Assembly: GCF_900497805.2 (NCBI RefSeq)
Contig: NW_020954548.1
Location: forward strand, 6,844,835 to 6,908,834
Direction of reading: 5' to 3'
DNA: 64,000 nt
Source of the DNA: Vombatus ursinus
Lineage: Eukaryota; Chordata; Mammalia; Diprotodontia; Vombatidae
In this document: piece after piece, positions 46,091-54,639 of the stretch
Layout: each line of letters opens with the position of its first letter
Numbering within the stretch: the stretch's first letter is position 1
Notes under the pieces: generated by a model
Databases searched by the model: none
Seen by the model: the letters and a program-made list of their open reading frames with translations, nothing else
Told to the model about the DNA's origin: nothing
Translations under genes and position numbers: made by a program

Positions 46091-46429
46091 GATCTCCCAC
46101 TCACCATAATATTATAAGTTGAAAGGTGGGGAAGGGGAAAGGAAAGGGAAACTCTTTAGAAAGATAGGATTATTTCCTCACTGTCTATGGATTTAGATGT
46201 GATTTTTTTCTTTGTGTTCTACTGTATAACCAAAAACTACTATTTTTGATGCTTTATGATTGTGATTGCTTGTAAGGGAAGTTGATACCTATGTTTGCAG
46301 TAATATCATGCACTATTATTTAAGGTAGCACCTGTTTGAGACAGATTAGCCAGAAAACAATAAAAGGTTTCTAAAATGTATCTGATCGCTTCATAGTAGA
46401 AGGGAGTCTCTGATGGAAAGGTCATACTT

Positions 46430-46575
46430 TTGTAATATGCATATGTATTATGCCTACCACTTCTTCAGTACTTTAAACTCCACAAATTTTATTGTCTTAT
46501 TCTCCATTATATTTTCTCTTTTGCCTAACACAGTGCCTAACATCAGCTGCTTAACATATATTGGTTAAATTGTAC
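46430..46575 (+). repeat. L2 3' end, worn
   Basis: 'ttttgcctaacacagtgcc', 'tgcttaacatatattggtta'. Confidence 0.5.
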
Positions 46576-46689
46576 TGCTGAATTGAGGGATGAAGAATGA
46601 TTTCCTTTTCTCCCCTTAGTTTTATTCTTTTATAAGAAGTAAACAAATCCATACAAACACCTCAGTCCTTTGACAGCCACTGATAACAT

Positions 46690-46875
46690 TTGATGGTTCC
46701 ATAAAGGAACAAATTAGGAGGCCCTGGGTTCTTGGCCTGGCCCTCTCACTCCTTTGCAGTATGACCTTGGCCAAGTCATTTTCCCTCACTGCTCTTGAGT
46801 TTCTTGATATATAAAACAAACATGTTGTACAAGATTATCACTAAAGTCACTTCTAGTTATAAAATTATGTGATTC
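46690..46875 (+). repeat. MIR-family SINE
   Basis: 'taggaggccctgggttctt', 'agtatgaccttggccaagtc', 'aagtcacttctagttataaa', 'attatgtgattctta'. Plus-strand MIR3-like copy. Confidence 0.65.
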
Positions 46876-47630
46876 TTAATGTACGGGAAAAAAATCAATA
46901 CAAGTCCAGTGGGAAACTTGGTGCGGGAAGGGATGTCATGACTTAATAAGCTCAGCATGAGCTGTCATTTCTATTATAAATCTAATACATGGTTGGCTGC
47001 TGGACATATTTTGAAACTGGATTTTACTTTTTCTAATTTTTTGTAGGTTTGAAACATGACAGAATCCTGGGCAACAAAGCTAAGAAACTTCATCAGGTGG
47101 CAAAGGGTCTATGTGAGGATATGGAAGGTAAAAATATGCTGGAACTGAATTCTGCCAAATTTCAGCCCCAAAGGAGCCTTCACTCTGTTCCCAAATGCCT
47201 TCTGAAATTCACTCATGTTCCATTGCAAGAAAAACCTACTTTGTCAAGCAACCTTATTTAGAATCTAAATTATTATTTAAAAAAAAAAAAGGAAAAAAAA
47301 AATTTTCCTCTTTGGTCCAACAACATTAGAATTGCTATGATTTGTCATCATGCCTCCACAGTGAAAATATTAGAGGTATTTGTTAGTCATAATAGATATT
47401 GTTTGAGTTGAAACAAGAGAATTTATCTTTACTTTTTAAACTGTGGATAATAGTTGAACACGTGATCTCTAGTTTAGCACCTGCTTCTCAGAATTGTAGA
47501 CACATTTTCTTACACATTAGAAGGATTGTCTGTCTCTAAGGATTACATGCTCACTTTGGAATTTTCTCAAACCTATTAGCTCATCTAGTATTTTCATAAG
47601 GATGAGAGATATTATATAATGTAAGGTTAG
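46876..47630. other. Unassigned sequence upstream of the L1 cluster
   Basis: 46972-47046 is the partner of 45491-45557. A splice-acceptor-like string at 47030-47046 precedes a short open stretch. A poly-A/T pair lies at 47279-47305. I do not call a gene. Confidence 0.35.
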
Positions 47631-48360
47631 GCAGTAACCCAGCTGAACTCTCCTAACGTTCTCCTCCAAACAACTTTCAAATAACACCTCAAATCAAATT
47701 TTGGAGCAGCAGAGCCAACAAATGGTCAGGTTGAGACATTTCCCAGCCTAAGACAACTTTGGAGCCTGGCAGGAGAGCCTGTGACACCAGAACGGAGGCC
47801 TGTCCAGACAGCATGACATTACCAGTGGTGGGCCTTGGAGACAGAAGTAGCAGCAGCAATTTTGGAAGCTCTCAGCCCAGAGACAATACTGGTCAAAAAG
47901 AGATTAAAAGAATCCTTTGCTGGCACTGGATGAACCTGGGAACTCTGTTGCCCATAAGATGTTCTGGATTACAGTTCCAGAACAGAGGAGCACTTGTGGC
48001 CCATCACAAGAAAGCAGGATCCCTCATCAAAGTTCCAGGGAGGAGATGAGCATTTGTGGTGTCTCACAAGGGAGCAGAGGCCCTGGACACAGTTCAGAAA
48101 CAGAGGAGAGCTAGTGTGTGTGGCTAAGGAGAGCAGGGGCCTTCCTTGGCTGAAGACCAGAGTACAGACCAGGAGAGCAGTGACCATGCATTTCCCCAGA
48201 TCACACCACCTTGGAAGCATTGAAAACTCTCAGATCTCCAGAAATAGCTCTGAAAATAGCAGCAAGAAAAAGCCTAAAGTTTGGGTTAGTGCCTACCCAC
48301 CCCAGGGGACCAGAACCCAACTTTAACATAAAATTCAAAGTCAATAAATAGACTGGGAAA

Positions 48361-48860
48361 ATGAGCAAACAGCAGAAAAAATAATCTGACTATAAAAAGC
48401 TACTATAATGGCAGGAAAGTCCAAGACAAACTCAGAAGATAACAATGTGAAACAATGTGAGCTACAACCAAAGACAAAAAAAAAAAATGCTAATTGGGCA
48501 CAAGCCTAACAAGAACTTCTGTAAATGTTCAAGAAAGAGGAAAAATTGGGAAAATAAATGAGAGTGATGCAAGAAAATTATGCAAAGAGAATTAAGAGCT
48601 TGTAAAAGAGGCACAAAAAGAATACTGAACAAAATGACACCTTAAAAAACAGAATTGGTCTAATGGTAAAAAGAGGTACAAAAATTCACTGACGAAAAGA
48701 ATTCCTTAAAAAGCAGAATCGGTCAAATACAAAAAGCTCACTAATAATAATAATAATAATAATAATCCTTTAAAAATTAGAATTGGACAACTGGAAGCTA
48801 ATGGCTCCATGAGACATCAAGAAACAATAAAAACAAATTCAAAAGAATGAAAAAAAATCA
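48361..48860 (+). pseudogene. Old L1 ORF1, N-terminal part (broken)
   Basis: Starts ATG at 48361 with 'MSKQQKK', then a stop, then 'SDYKKLL'. The homologous 'MSKQ.KK' start anchors the ORF1 start, but the HAL1-type motif QTI..(F/Y)F is absent here. Further on, 'cctttaaaaattagaattgg' and 'acaactggaagctaatgg' match the coiled-coil end region SLKIRIEQLEA of HAL1 ORF1. An (AAT)n run at 48742-48772 interrupts it. The reading resumes after the nested HAL1 at 51721. Confidence 0.75.
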
Positions 48861-49639
48861 GGGGGCAGAGCCACGATGGCGGAGGGAAAACAGTGACTGT
48901 CTTGAGCTCTCTCCCAAAGCCCTCCAAATACCTAAAAACATGGCTCTAAACAAATTTTAAAGCAGTAGAACCCACAAAAAGATAGAGTGAAACAAATTTC
49001 CAGCCAAAGACAGCCTGGATGGTTGAACAGAAAGGTATATCGCACCAGGCGGGGAGAGGAGCGCAGTTCAGTGTGGGCTCACAGGCCACAGTGACCCTGG
49101 AGCAGGCCTCAGAGGACTGAATCATGGGCAGCTGTGGCAGTTTCCAGACTCCTCAACCCAGGAACACCAAAGACAACGTGGAAGGTCAGTGGGAAAAGTC
49201 CGTGACTGCTGTGAGAGAGGAGCTAGGTCTCAGCCACAAGTCCCGAGCATGACCTCAGGGCAGCGGCCCTTCTGAGCTTCTGGCCCACAGACTGAGGGGG
49301 AATCCAGTGGCTGATCAGAGGGGGATTACAAGAATCTCCTTGCCAGTGCTGAGGCAGGAACCCCTTGTTTTACCAGTGCTTGGATCTGGGTCACAGTTCT
49401 GAGGGGCGGTCCTGGGGCTACGAGGAACACTGGTGAGGTAGAGCTTCTTGTGGCTGTGGAGAGGAAATACCTCGCCCCTTATCATACCACCTTGGAGGAA
49501 CTGAAAATTTACAGGTCCCTAGAAGTACCTCTGAAAATAGCTGTACAAACCCCCAAAGCTTGGGACAATACACTCTTCACATTGGAAGCAGACTTTTACC
49601 TTAACAAAGAGTTTAAAACTCAAGTAATTTACCAGATTC
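48861..49639 (+). promoter_or_regulatory. HAL1 5' UTR / putative internal promoter with YY1-type start
   Basis: The first 25 bases contain gccacgatggcggag, matching the position and core of the YY1 site at the start of human L1 (ccaagatggcc). It is GC-richer than the surroundings, as L1 promoters are. An open frame without an ATG (49315-49644) runs through its 3' half and stops inside the ORF1 start, at ATGAGTAA. Homologous leaders occur in HAL1 copy b and, more distantly, in the old L1 (47640-48360). Activity is inferred only. Confidence 0.6.
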
Positions 49640-50713
49640 ATGAGTAAGCAGCACAAAAAGAGTCAGACTATATTAGCTTACTTTGGTGACAAAGAAGATC
49701 AAAACATACAACCAGAAGAAGAAAACAAAGTCAAAGCTCCTACATCCAAAACCTCCAAGATAAATATGAATCCATTCCAGGCCTTAGAAGAGCTCAAAAG
49801 GGATTTTGAGAAGCAAGTAAGAGAAGTAGAGGAAAAACTGAGAGTGATGCAAGAAAATTATGAAAAACAACTCAACAGCTTGCTAAAGGAGACCCAAAAA
49901 AATACTGAAGAAAATAACACCTTAAAAAATAGGCTAACCCAAATGGCAAAAGAGGTCCAAAAAGCCAATGAAGAAAAGAATGCCCTAAAGAGCAAACCTG
50001 GCCAAATGGAAAAGAAAGTCCAAAAGCTTACTGAAGAAAATACTTCCTTAAAAATTAGAATAGAGCAATTGGAAGCTAGTGGCTTTATGAGAAATCAAGA
50101 CACTTTAAAACAAATTCAAAAGAATGAAAAATTAGAAAACGATGTGAAATATCTCATTGGAAAAACAACTGACCTGGAAAATAGATCCAAGAGAGACAAT
50201 TTAAAAATTATTGGACTATCTGAAAGCTATGATCAAAAAAAGAGGCTAGACATCATCTTTCAAGAAATTATCCAGGAAAACTCCCCTGATATTTTAGAAC
50301 CAGAGGGCAAAATAGAAATTGAAAGAATCCACAAATCTCCTCTTGAAAGAGATCCCCAAAGGAAAACTCCTAGGAATATTGTAGCCAAATTCCAGAGTTC
50401 CCAGGTCAAGGAGAAAATATTACAAGCAGCCAGAAAGAAACAATTCAAGTACTGTGGAAACACAATCAGGATAACACAAGATTTAGTTGTTTCTACATTA
50501 AGGGACCACAGGGCATGGAATATAATATTCCGGAGAGCAAAAGAGATAGGATTACAACCAAGAATCACCTACCCAGCAAAACTGAGTATAATCCTTCAGG
50601 GGAAAAAATGGTCATTCAGTGAAATAGAGGACTTTCAAGCATTCTTGATGAAAAGACCAGAGTTGAATAGAAAATTTGACTTTCAAATACAAGACTCAAG
50701 TGGAACTAAGTAA
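49640..50713 (+). CDS. HAL1 ORF1p, LINE-1 ORF1-type RNA-binding protein (intact)
   Basis: 357 aa, slightly longer than human L1 ORF1p (338 aa). The ATG at 49640 is fixed by conservation of MSKQ.KK in copy b and the old L1. Residues 8-15 (SQTILAYF) resemble a PCNA-binding PIP box. Residues 20-40 are polar and K-rich. Residues 45-180 form a long heptad coiled coil, by analogy the trimerisation region. RRM at about 183-255: 'LENRSKRDNLKIIGLSES' ... 'PRNIVAKF' (244-251). C-terminal domain at about 256-345: 'ARKKQFKYCGNTIRI', the counterpart of REKKQ in human ORF1p, and YPAKLS (311-316). All ORF1p landmarks are in order, with no stop. In family terms it binds its own RNA and acts as a chaperone in the cytoplasmic RNP. 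With no ORF2 in the element, ORF2p must come from L1. Confidence 0.93.
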   Translation: MSKQHKKSQTILAYFGDKEDQNIQPEEENKVKAPTSKTSKINMNPFQALEELKRDFEKQVREVEEKLRVMQENYEKQLNSLLKETQKNTEENNTLKNRLTQMAKEVQKANEEKNALKSKPGQMEKKVQKLTEENTSLKIRIEQLEASGFMRNQDTLKQIQKNEKLENDVKYLIGKTTDLENRSKRDNLKIIGLSESYDQKKRLDIIFQEIIQENSPDILEPEGKIEIERIHKSPLERDPQRKTPRNIVAKFQSSQVKEKILQAARKKQFKYCGNTIRITQDLVVSTLRDHRAWNIIFRRAKEIGLQPRITYPAKLSIILQGKKWSFSEIEDFQAFLMKRPELNRKFDFQIQDSSGTK

Positions 50714-51716
50714 ATAAGAAAGAGAAAATCATAAGAGACTTATTAAGGTTGAACTGTTTACATTCCTGCATGGAAAGATGATATTTGTAACTTATGAGAC
50801 CTTTGTCAGTATTAGGGTAGTTGGAGGGGAAAAAATTATATGTACATATATATAGATATAGATAAATAGAGGGCACAGGGTGAGTTGAAAATGAAGGGGT
50901 CATATCTGGAGAATAAAATTAAGGGGTGAGAGAGGAATATACTAGGAGAAGGAGAAAGGGAGAGGTAGAATGGGGTAAATTATCCTACAAAAAAAAAAAC
51001 AGAAAAGAAAGGCTCTTACAATGGAGGGGAGAAGGGGGAAGGTGAGAGGGAATGAGTGAACCTTATTCTCATAGGATTTGACTTAAGGAGAGAATAACAT
51101 ACACACTCAATTGGGTGTGGAAATCTGTCTTACCCTACAGGAAAATAGATGGGGGGGAAGGGGACAGGAGAGTAGGGGAATGATAGAGAGGAGGGCAGAT
51201 TGGGAAAGGGGGTAATCAGAAGCAAATTCTTCTGAGGAGGGACAGGGTCAAAAGAAAGAATAGAATAAATGGGGGGGGGCAAGATAGGATTAAGGCAAAT
51301 AGAGTTAGTTTTCCACGGCCTGTCTACTATGGAAGTGTTTTGCTAACTGCACGTGTATAACCTATATTGAGTTGCTTGCCTTTTCAATGAGGGTAGGTGG
51401 GGAGGGAGGAAGGGAGAAAATTTGGAACCCAAAGTTTTAAAAACACATGTTTAAAAAAAATGTTTTCACATGCAACTGGGAAATAAGAAATATAGGAAAT
51501 GGGGTATAGAAATCCATCCCGCCCTACAGGAAAATTGAAGGGGAAGAGGATAAGGGAAGGGGGGGAAAGATAGAAGGGAAGGCAGACTAGGGGAAGGGGT
51601 ATTTAGAATGCATGCCATCTTGGGGCAGGGGGAGGGGTGAGATGGGGTGAAAATTTGGAACTCAAAATCTTGTGGAAGTAAATGTTGAAAACAAAAAAAA
51701 AATAAAAATTACCATT
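50714..51716 (+). other. HAL1 3' UTR with duplicated tail
   Basis: 50714 to about 51300 is homologous to the ORF1-ORF2 spacer of the old L1 at 52510-53040 (both have 'aactgtttacattcct', then a purine-rich region and 'atcagaagca'). Tail 1 ends near 51466 with 'ttggaacccaaagttttaa'. Tail 2 (51467-51716) repeats part of the spacer ('ccctacaggaaaattgaagg') and a second end 'ttggaactcaaaatcttgtg'. The ORF2 coding part is absent. Purine-rich throughout, like other mammalian L1 3' UTRs. Confidence 0.8.
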
Positions 51717-51720
51717 AAAA

Positions 51721-52510
51721 AAAGAATGAAAAAAATCAAAGAAAATGCAAAATATCTCACCAGAAAAACAACTGACCTGAAAAATTGATTGAAGGGGGAT
51801 AATTTAAGAATTATTGAACTACTTAAAAGCATCAAAAAAAAAGCCTAGGCATCACATGCCAATAAATTATGCAAGAAATCTTCCCTGACATCTTGGAATC
51901 AAAGGATAAAATAAAAATTGAAAGAATATACCAATCACCTACTGAAAGAGATTCTAAAATGAAAAGTCCCAGAAATATAATAGCCAAATTCCAGAGCTCC
52001 CAGGACAAGAAGAAAATATTACAAGTAGCCAGAAAGAAGCAATTCAAATATCATGATGTCACAGTTAGGATAAAACAAGAATTAGCAGCTTCCACTTTTA
52101 AAAAGTGAAGGGCTTACGATAGAGGGAATATGATAATCTAGAAGGCAAAGGAGCTGAATAATCTATTCTCTGGCAGCTAGGTGGCGCAGCAGATAGAGCA
52201 CTGGCCCTGGAATCAGGAGGACCTGACTACAAATCCAGCCTCAGACCCAGAACAGTTACTAGCTGTGTGACTTGGGGCAAGTCACTTAACCCCAATTGCC
52301 ACACATACACACAAACACACACACACACGCACACACACACACACACAAAAGAATGACCTAGTCAACAAAACTATAATTCTTCAAAGGAAAAAAAAAAAGG
52401 ATACTTAATTAAATAAAGAACTTTAAAGCATTCCTGATGAAAATACTAGAGCTGAATAGAAAATGTGATATTCAAACACAAGGTTGAAGAGAGGCATAAA
52501 AAGGTAAACA
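51721..52510 (+). pseudogene. Old L1 ORF1, RRM and C-terminal part (broken)
   Basis: Continues the ORF1 split by the nested HAL1. 51869-52108 encodes 'MQEIFPDILESKDKIKIERI', 'SPRNIIAKFQSSQDKKKIL' and 'VARKKQFKYHDVTVRIKQE', the end of the RRM and start of the C-terminal domain of LINE-1 ORF1p. It is then broken by the SINE at 52170-52347, after which 'caacaaaactataattcttc' and 'aagcattcctgatgaaaata' match the final YPAKLSIILQ and AFLMKRPEL blocks of HAL1 ORF1. Confidence 0.85.
52170..52347 (+). repeat. WSINE1-like tRNA SINE with (AC)n tail
   Basis: 'ggcagctaggtggcgcagca', 'gatagagcactggccctgg', 'aatcaggaggacctgac', 'actagctgtgtgacttggg', 'gcaagtcacttaaccccaat', 'tgccacacatac', then (AC)n to 52347. 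It is the least decayed SINE here and interrupts the old L1 ORF1 between the RRM end and YPAKLS blocks. Its form matches the SINE common in Australian marsupials. Confidence 0.85.
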
Positions 52511-53044
52511 TGCAAGAGCAATCACAGGAGATTCAACAAGGTTAAACTGTTTACATTCCTATATGGGAAGGTGATATACGTAACTCCTAAGAACTTCATC
52601 AAAATTAGGGCAGTTAAGAGTCTACATAGACAGAGAACCTGAATGTGAGTCAATTATGTTGGGATGAAATCCAAAAGAAAAAAAAATAAAATGAGAGAGG
52701 GATACAGTGGGAGAAGAGGTAAGAGACAGGTAAATAGGGAAATTTTTCTCACATAAAAGAGGCATACAAGGAAGAGATTTCACAGTGGAGGGGAAAATGA
52801 AAGGGTGGTGGGCATGCTTGAATCTCAGTCTCATTTGAATTGGATGAAAAAGGGAAGTATATATACACAATCATTTGGGTATAGAAATCTGTCTGACTCA
52901 ATGGGAAACAGGACAAGAAGGGGAAAAGAGACAGGGGAGAATGATAAAAGTAAGAGTAGATTAAGAGAGGCAATGGTCAGAAGCAAAACAGACTTTTGAG
53001 AAGGTACTGGATAAAAAGACAGAAAAGGATGAACATAAGAAAAT

Positions 53045-53345
53045 AGGGTAAAGGGAAATACATAGTTAATAATCATAAATGTGACTGTTAATGGGATGAG
53101 CTCATCCATAATATGGAAGCAGATAGATTGGCTTAGAAACAAGAAAAAGACAATATGTTGTTTATGAGAGATACAGTTGAAACAGAAAGACAAACAGAGT
53201 TAAAATAAAGGTTGGAGAAGAATCTATTCTGCTTCAGCTGAAGTACAAAAGGATAGCATAGTAATAATGATGTCAAGCAAAACAAAAGCAAAAATAGACC
53301 TAATTAAAAGAGATAGGGAAGCTACATCTTGCTAAAAGGTGCCAT
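53045..53345 (+). pseudogene. Old L1 ORF2, endonuclease-domain fragment
   Basis: In one frame with stops: 'NVTVNGMSSSI' near 53080 (counterpart of L1 'LNINGLNSAI'), then 'KGWRRIYSASAEVQK' and 'IVIMMSSKTKAKIDLIKRD', equivalent to L1 'KGWRKIYQ...KAGVAILVSDKT...IKRD'. It covers roughly the first third of the AP-like endonuclease. It then runs into the AT microsatellite, and the rest of EN and the whole RT are missing. Confidence 0.75.
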
Positions 53346-53362
53346 AGACAATAGAGAAATTA

Positions 53363-53430
53363 CATATATATATATATAGATTTATATATATAGATATATA
53401 GATATATATACACATATATATATATATAAC
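53363..53430. repeat. (TA)n-rich microsatellite at the ORF2 deletion junction
   Basis: TATATA with GA/CA interruptions. EN-domain sequence lies to its left and ORF2 C-terminal sequence directly to its right. Confidence 0.9.
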
Positions 53431-53434
53431 AAGT

Positions 53435-54240
53435 TTCTCAGATAAAGGCCTCATTTCTCAAATATGTAGAGAATTAAGTCAAATTTATTTAAAAAAATAA
53501 AAGCCATTCCTCAATTGATAAATGGCCAAGTGACATGAACAGGTAGTTTTCAGACGAAAAAATTAAAACTAAAATCATACAAAAATGCTCTAAATCACTA
53601 TTGATTAGAGAAAGGCAAATTAAAACAAGATTGAAGTACTACCTCATACCTATCCGAAATGACAAATACTAGGAGGAGATGTGGGAAAATAAGTCCACTA
53701 ACAAACTGTTGGTGGAGTTGTGAACTGATCTAACCATGTCGGAGAACAATTTGGAACTATGCTCAAAAAGCTATAAAACTGTGCATACCCTTTGACTCAG
53801 CAATGCCACTACTACATGTGTATCCCAAAGAGATCAAAGGAAAAGGAAAAGGGCCTATATGTGCAAAAATATTTATAGTAGCTTTTTTGTGGTGACAAAC
53901 AACTGGAAATTGAGAGAATGTCTATCACTTGGGGAATGGGTGAACAAGTTGCGGTATATAATTGTGATACAACACTATTGTTCTGTAAGAAATTATGGGG
54001 GGAGGGTATTTCATGGAAAAAAAATGAAAGGATCTATATTAACTGATGCAAAGTGGAATGAGAAGTACCAAGAGATTGTCATGCACAATTACAGCATTGT
54101 CATAATGATGATCAACTGTGAAAAACTTGGCTACTCTGATCAATACAACTATCCAAGACAATTCCAAAGGATCATGATGAAAAAATGCTATCCACCTCCA
54201 AGGAGAAAACTAATGAACTGAGTAAAAAGCAAAGTATAAC
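53435..54240 (+). pseudogene. Old L1 ORF2, C-terminal part
   Basis: 'aaggcctcatttctcaaata', 'tcctcaattgataaatggcc' and 'actattgattagagaaaggc' are the nucleotide equivalents of the LINE-1 block 'NRQFSDEEIKAIYSHM...' seen on the opposite strand at 10352-11612. 53859-54221 encodes 'NNWKLRECLSLGEWVNKLRY'. Several frame breaks. The ORF2 end differs from the younger L1 copies, so this is a separate, older lineage. Confidence 0.8.
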
Positions 54241-54639
54241 TTTCTTGTTTTCTTAATTTTTTTCAATATAGCTAATATTAAAATATATTTTATATGATTT
54301 CATATATATATATTTGATATCATTTTGCTTGCCTTCTCAGTGGGCAGGAAAGGGATGGGAAACAGAAAGGGAATTTGGAACTCAAAATTTAAACAAAAAT
54401 ATTAAAAATAAATCATGAATTTATTTTTTAAAAAATTAAGGATTTTTTAAAAATGTAAGGCTAGGAACAACTACTAAAATTAGGTGGTCATCAAACTATT
54501 TTTTTTAATTTGGCACTTCAAATGTATAGTGATGGCACAGGGGAAATAATATAGCTAAAACCTAAAATTCAAATTGAGTCCTTAAAATTCTGTGAATTTG
54601 TTTGGGTGCCAGAAAATCCTTTGGCTGAGTCTTTTTCAT

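Larger units (their letters stand above)
48861..51716 (+). mobile_element. HAL1 (half-L1) copy a, full-length with intact ORF1
   Basis: A non-LTR element with a 779-bp 5' UTR, one intact ORF1 (49640-50713) and a 1-kb 3' UTR ending in an A-rich tail with an AATAAA-like string. No ORF2 is present. It starts gggggcagagccacgatggc, very like the L1 start. The left flank (aaaagaatgaaaaaaaatca, 48841-48860) recurs at 51717-51737 with one A fewer, so both ends are true. HAL1 elements are known from placental and marsupial genomes and depend on L1 ORF2p in trans. Intact ORF, full length and near-perfect duplication mark this as the youngest large element of the window. Confidence 0.93.
47630..54415 (+). 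mobile_element. Old L1 LINE carrying nested HAL1 and SINE, with ORF2 mostly deleted
   Basis: Plus-strand L1 in this order: 5' UTR (about 47630-48360), ORF1 (48361 to about 52510, interrupted), spacer (52510-53040), endonuclease part of ORF2 (53045-53345), AT microsatellite, ORF2 C-terminus (53435-54235) and 3' UTR ending in A-rich sequence (54415). The RT region is missing between the endonuclease and C-terminal parts. It hosts the younger HAL1 at 48861-51716 and a SINE at 52170-52347. Multiple stops and shifts make it a dead copy older than its guests. The 5' boundary is approximate. Confidence 0.85.

Noticed and set aside
50260-50568. 102-codon minus-strand frame over HAL1 ORF1
   Set aside because: Antisense shadow of ORF1; the same shadow appears over copies c (63465-63671) and the old L1 (51832-52047).
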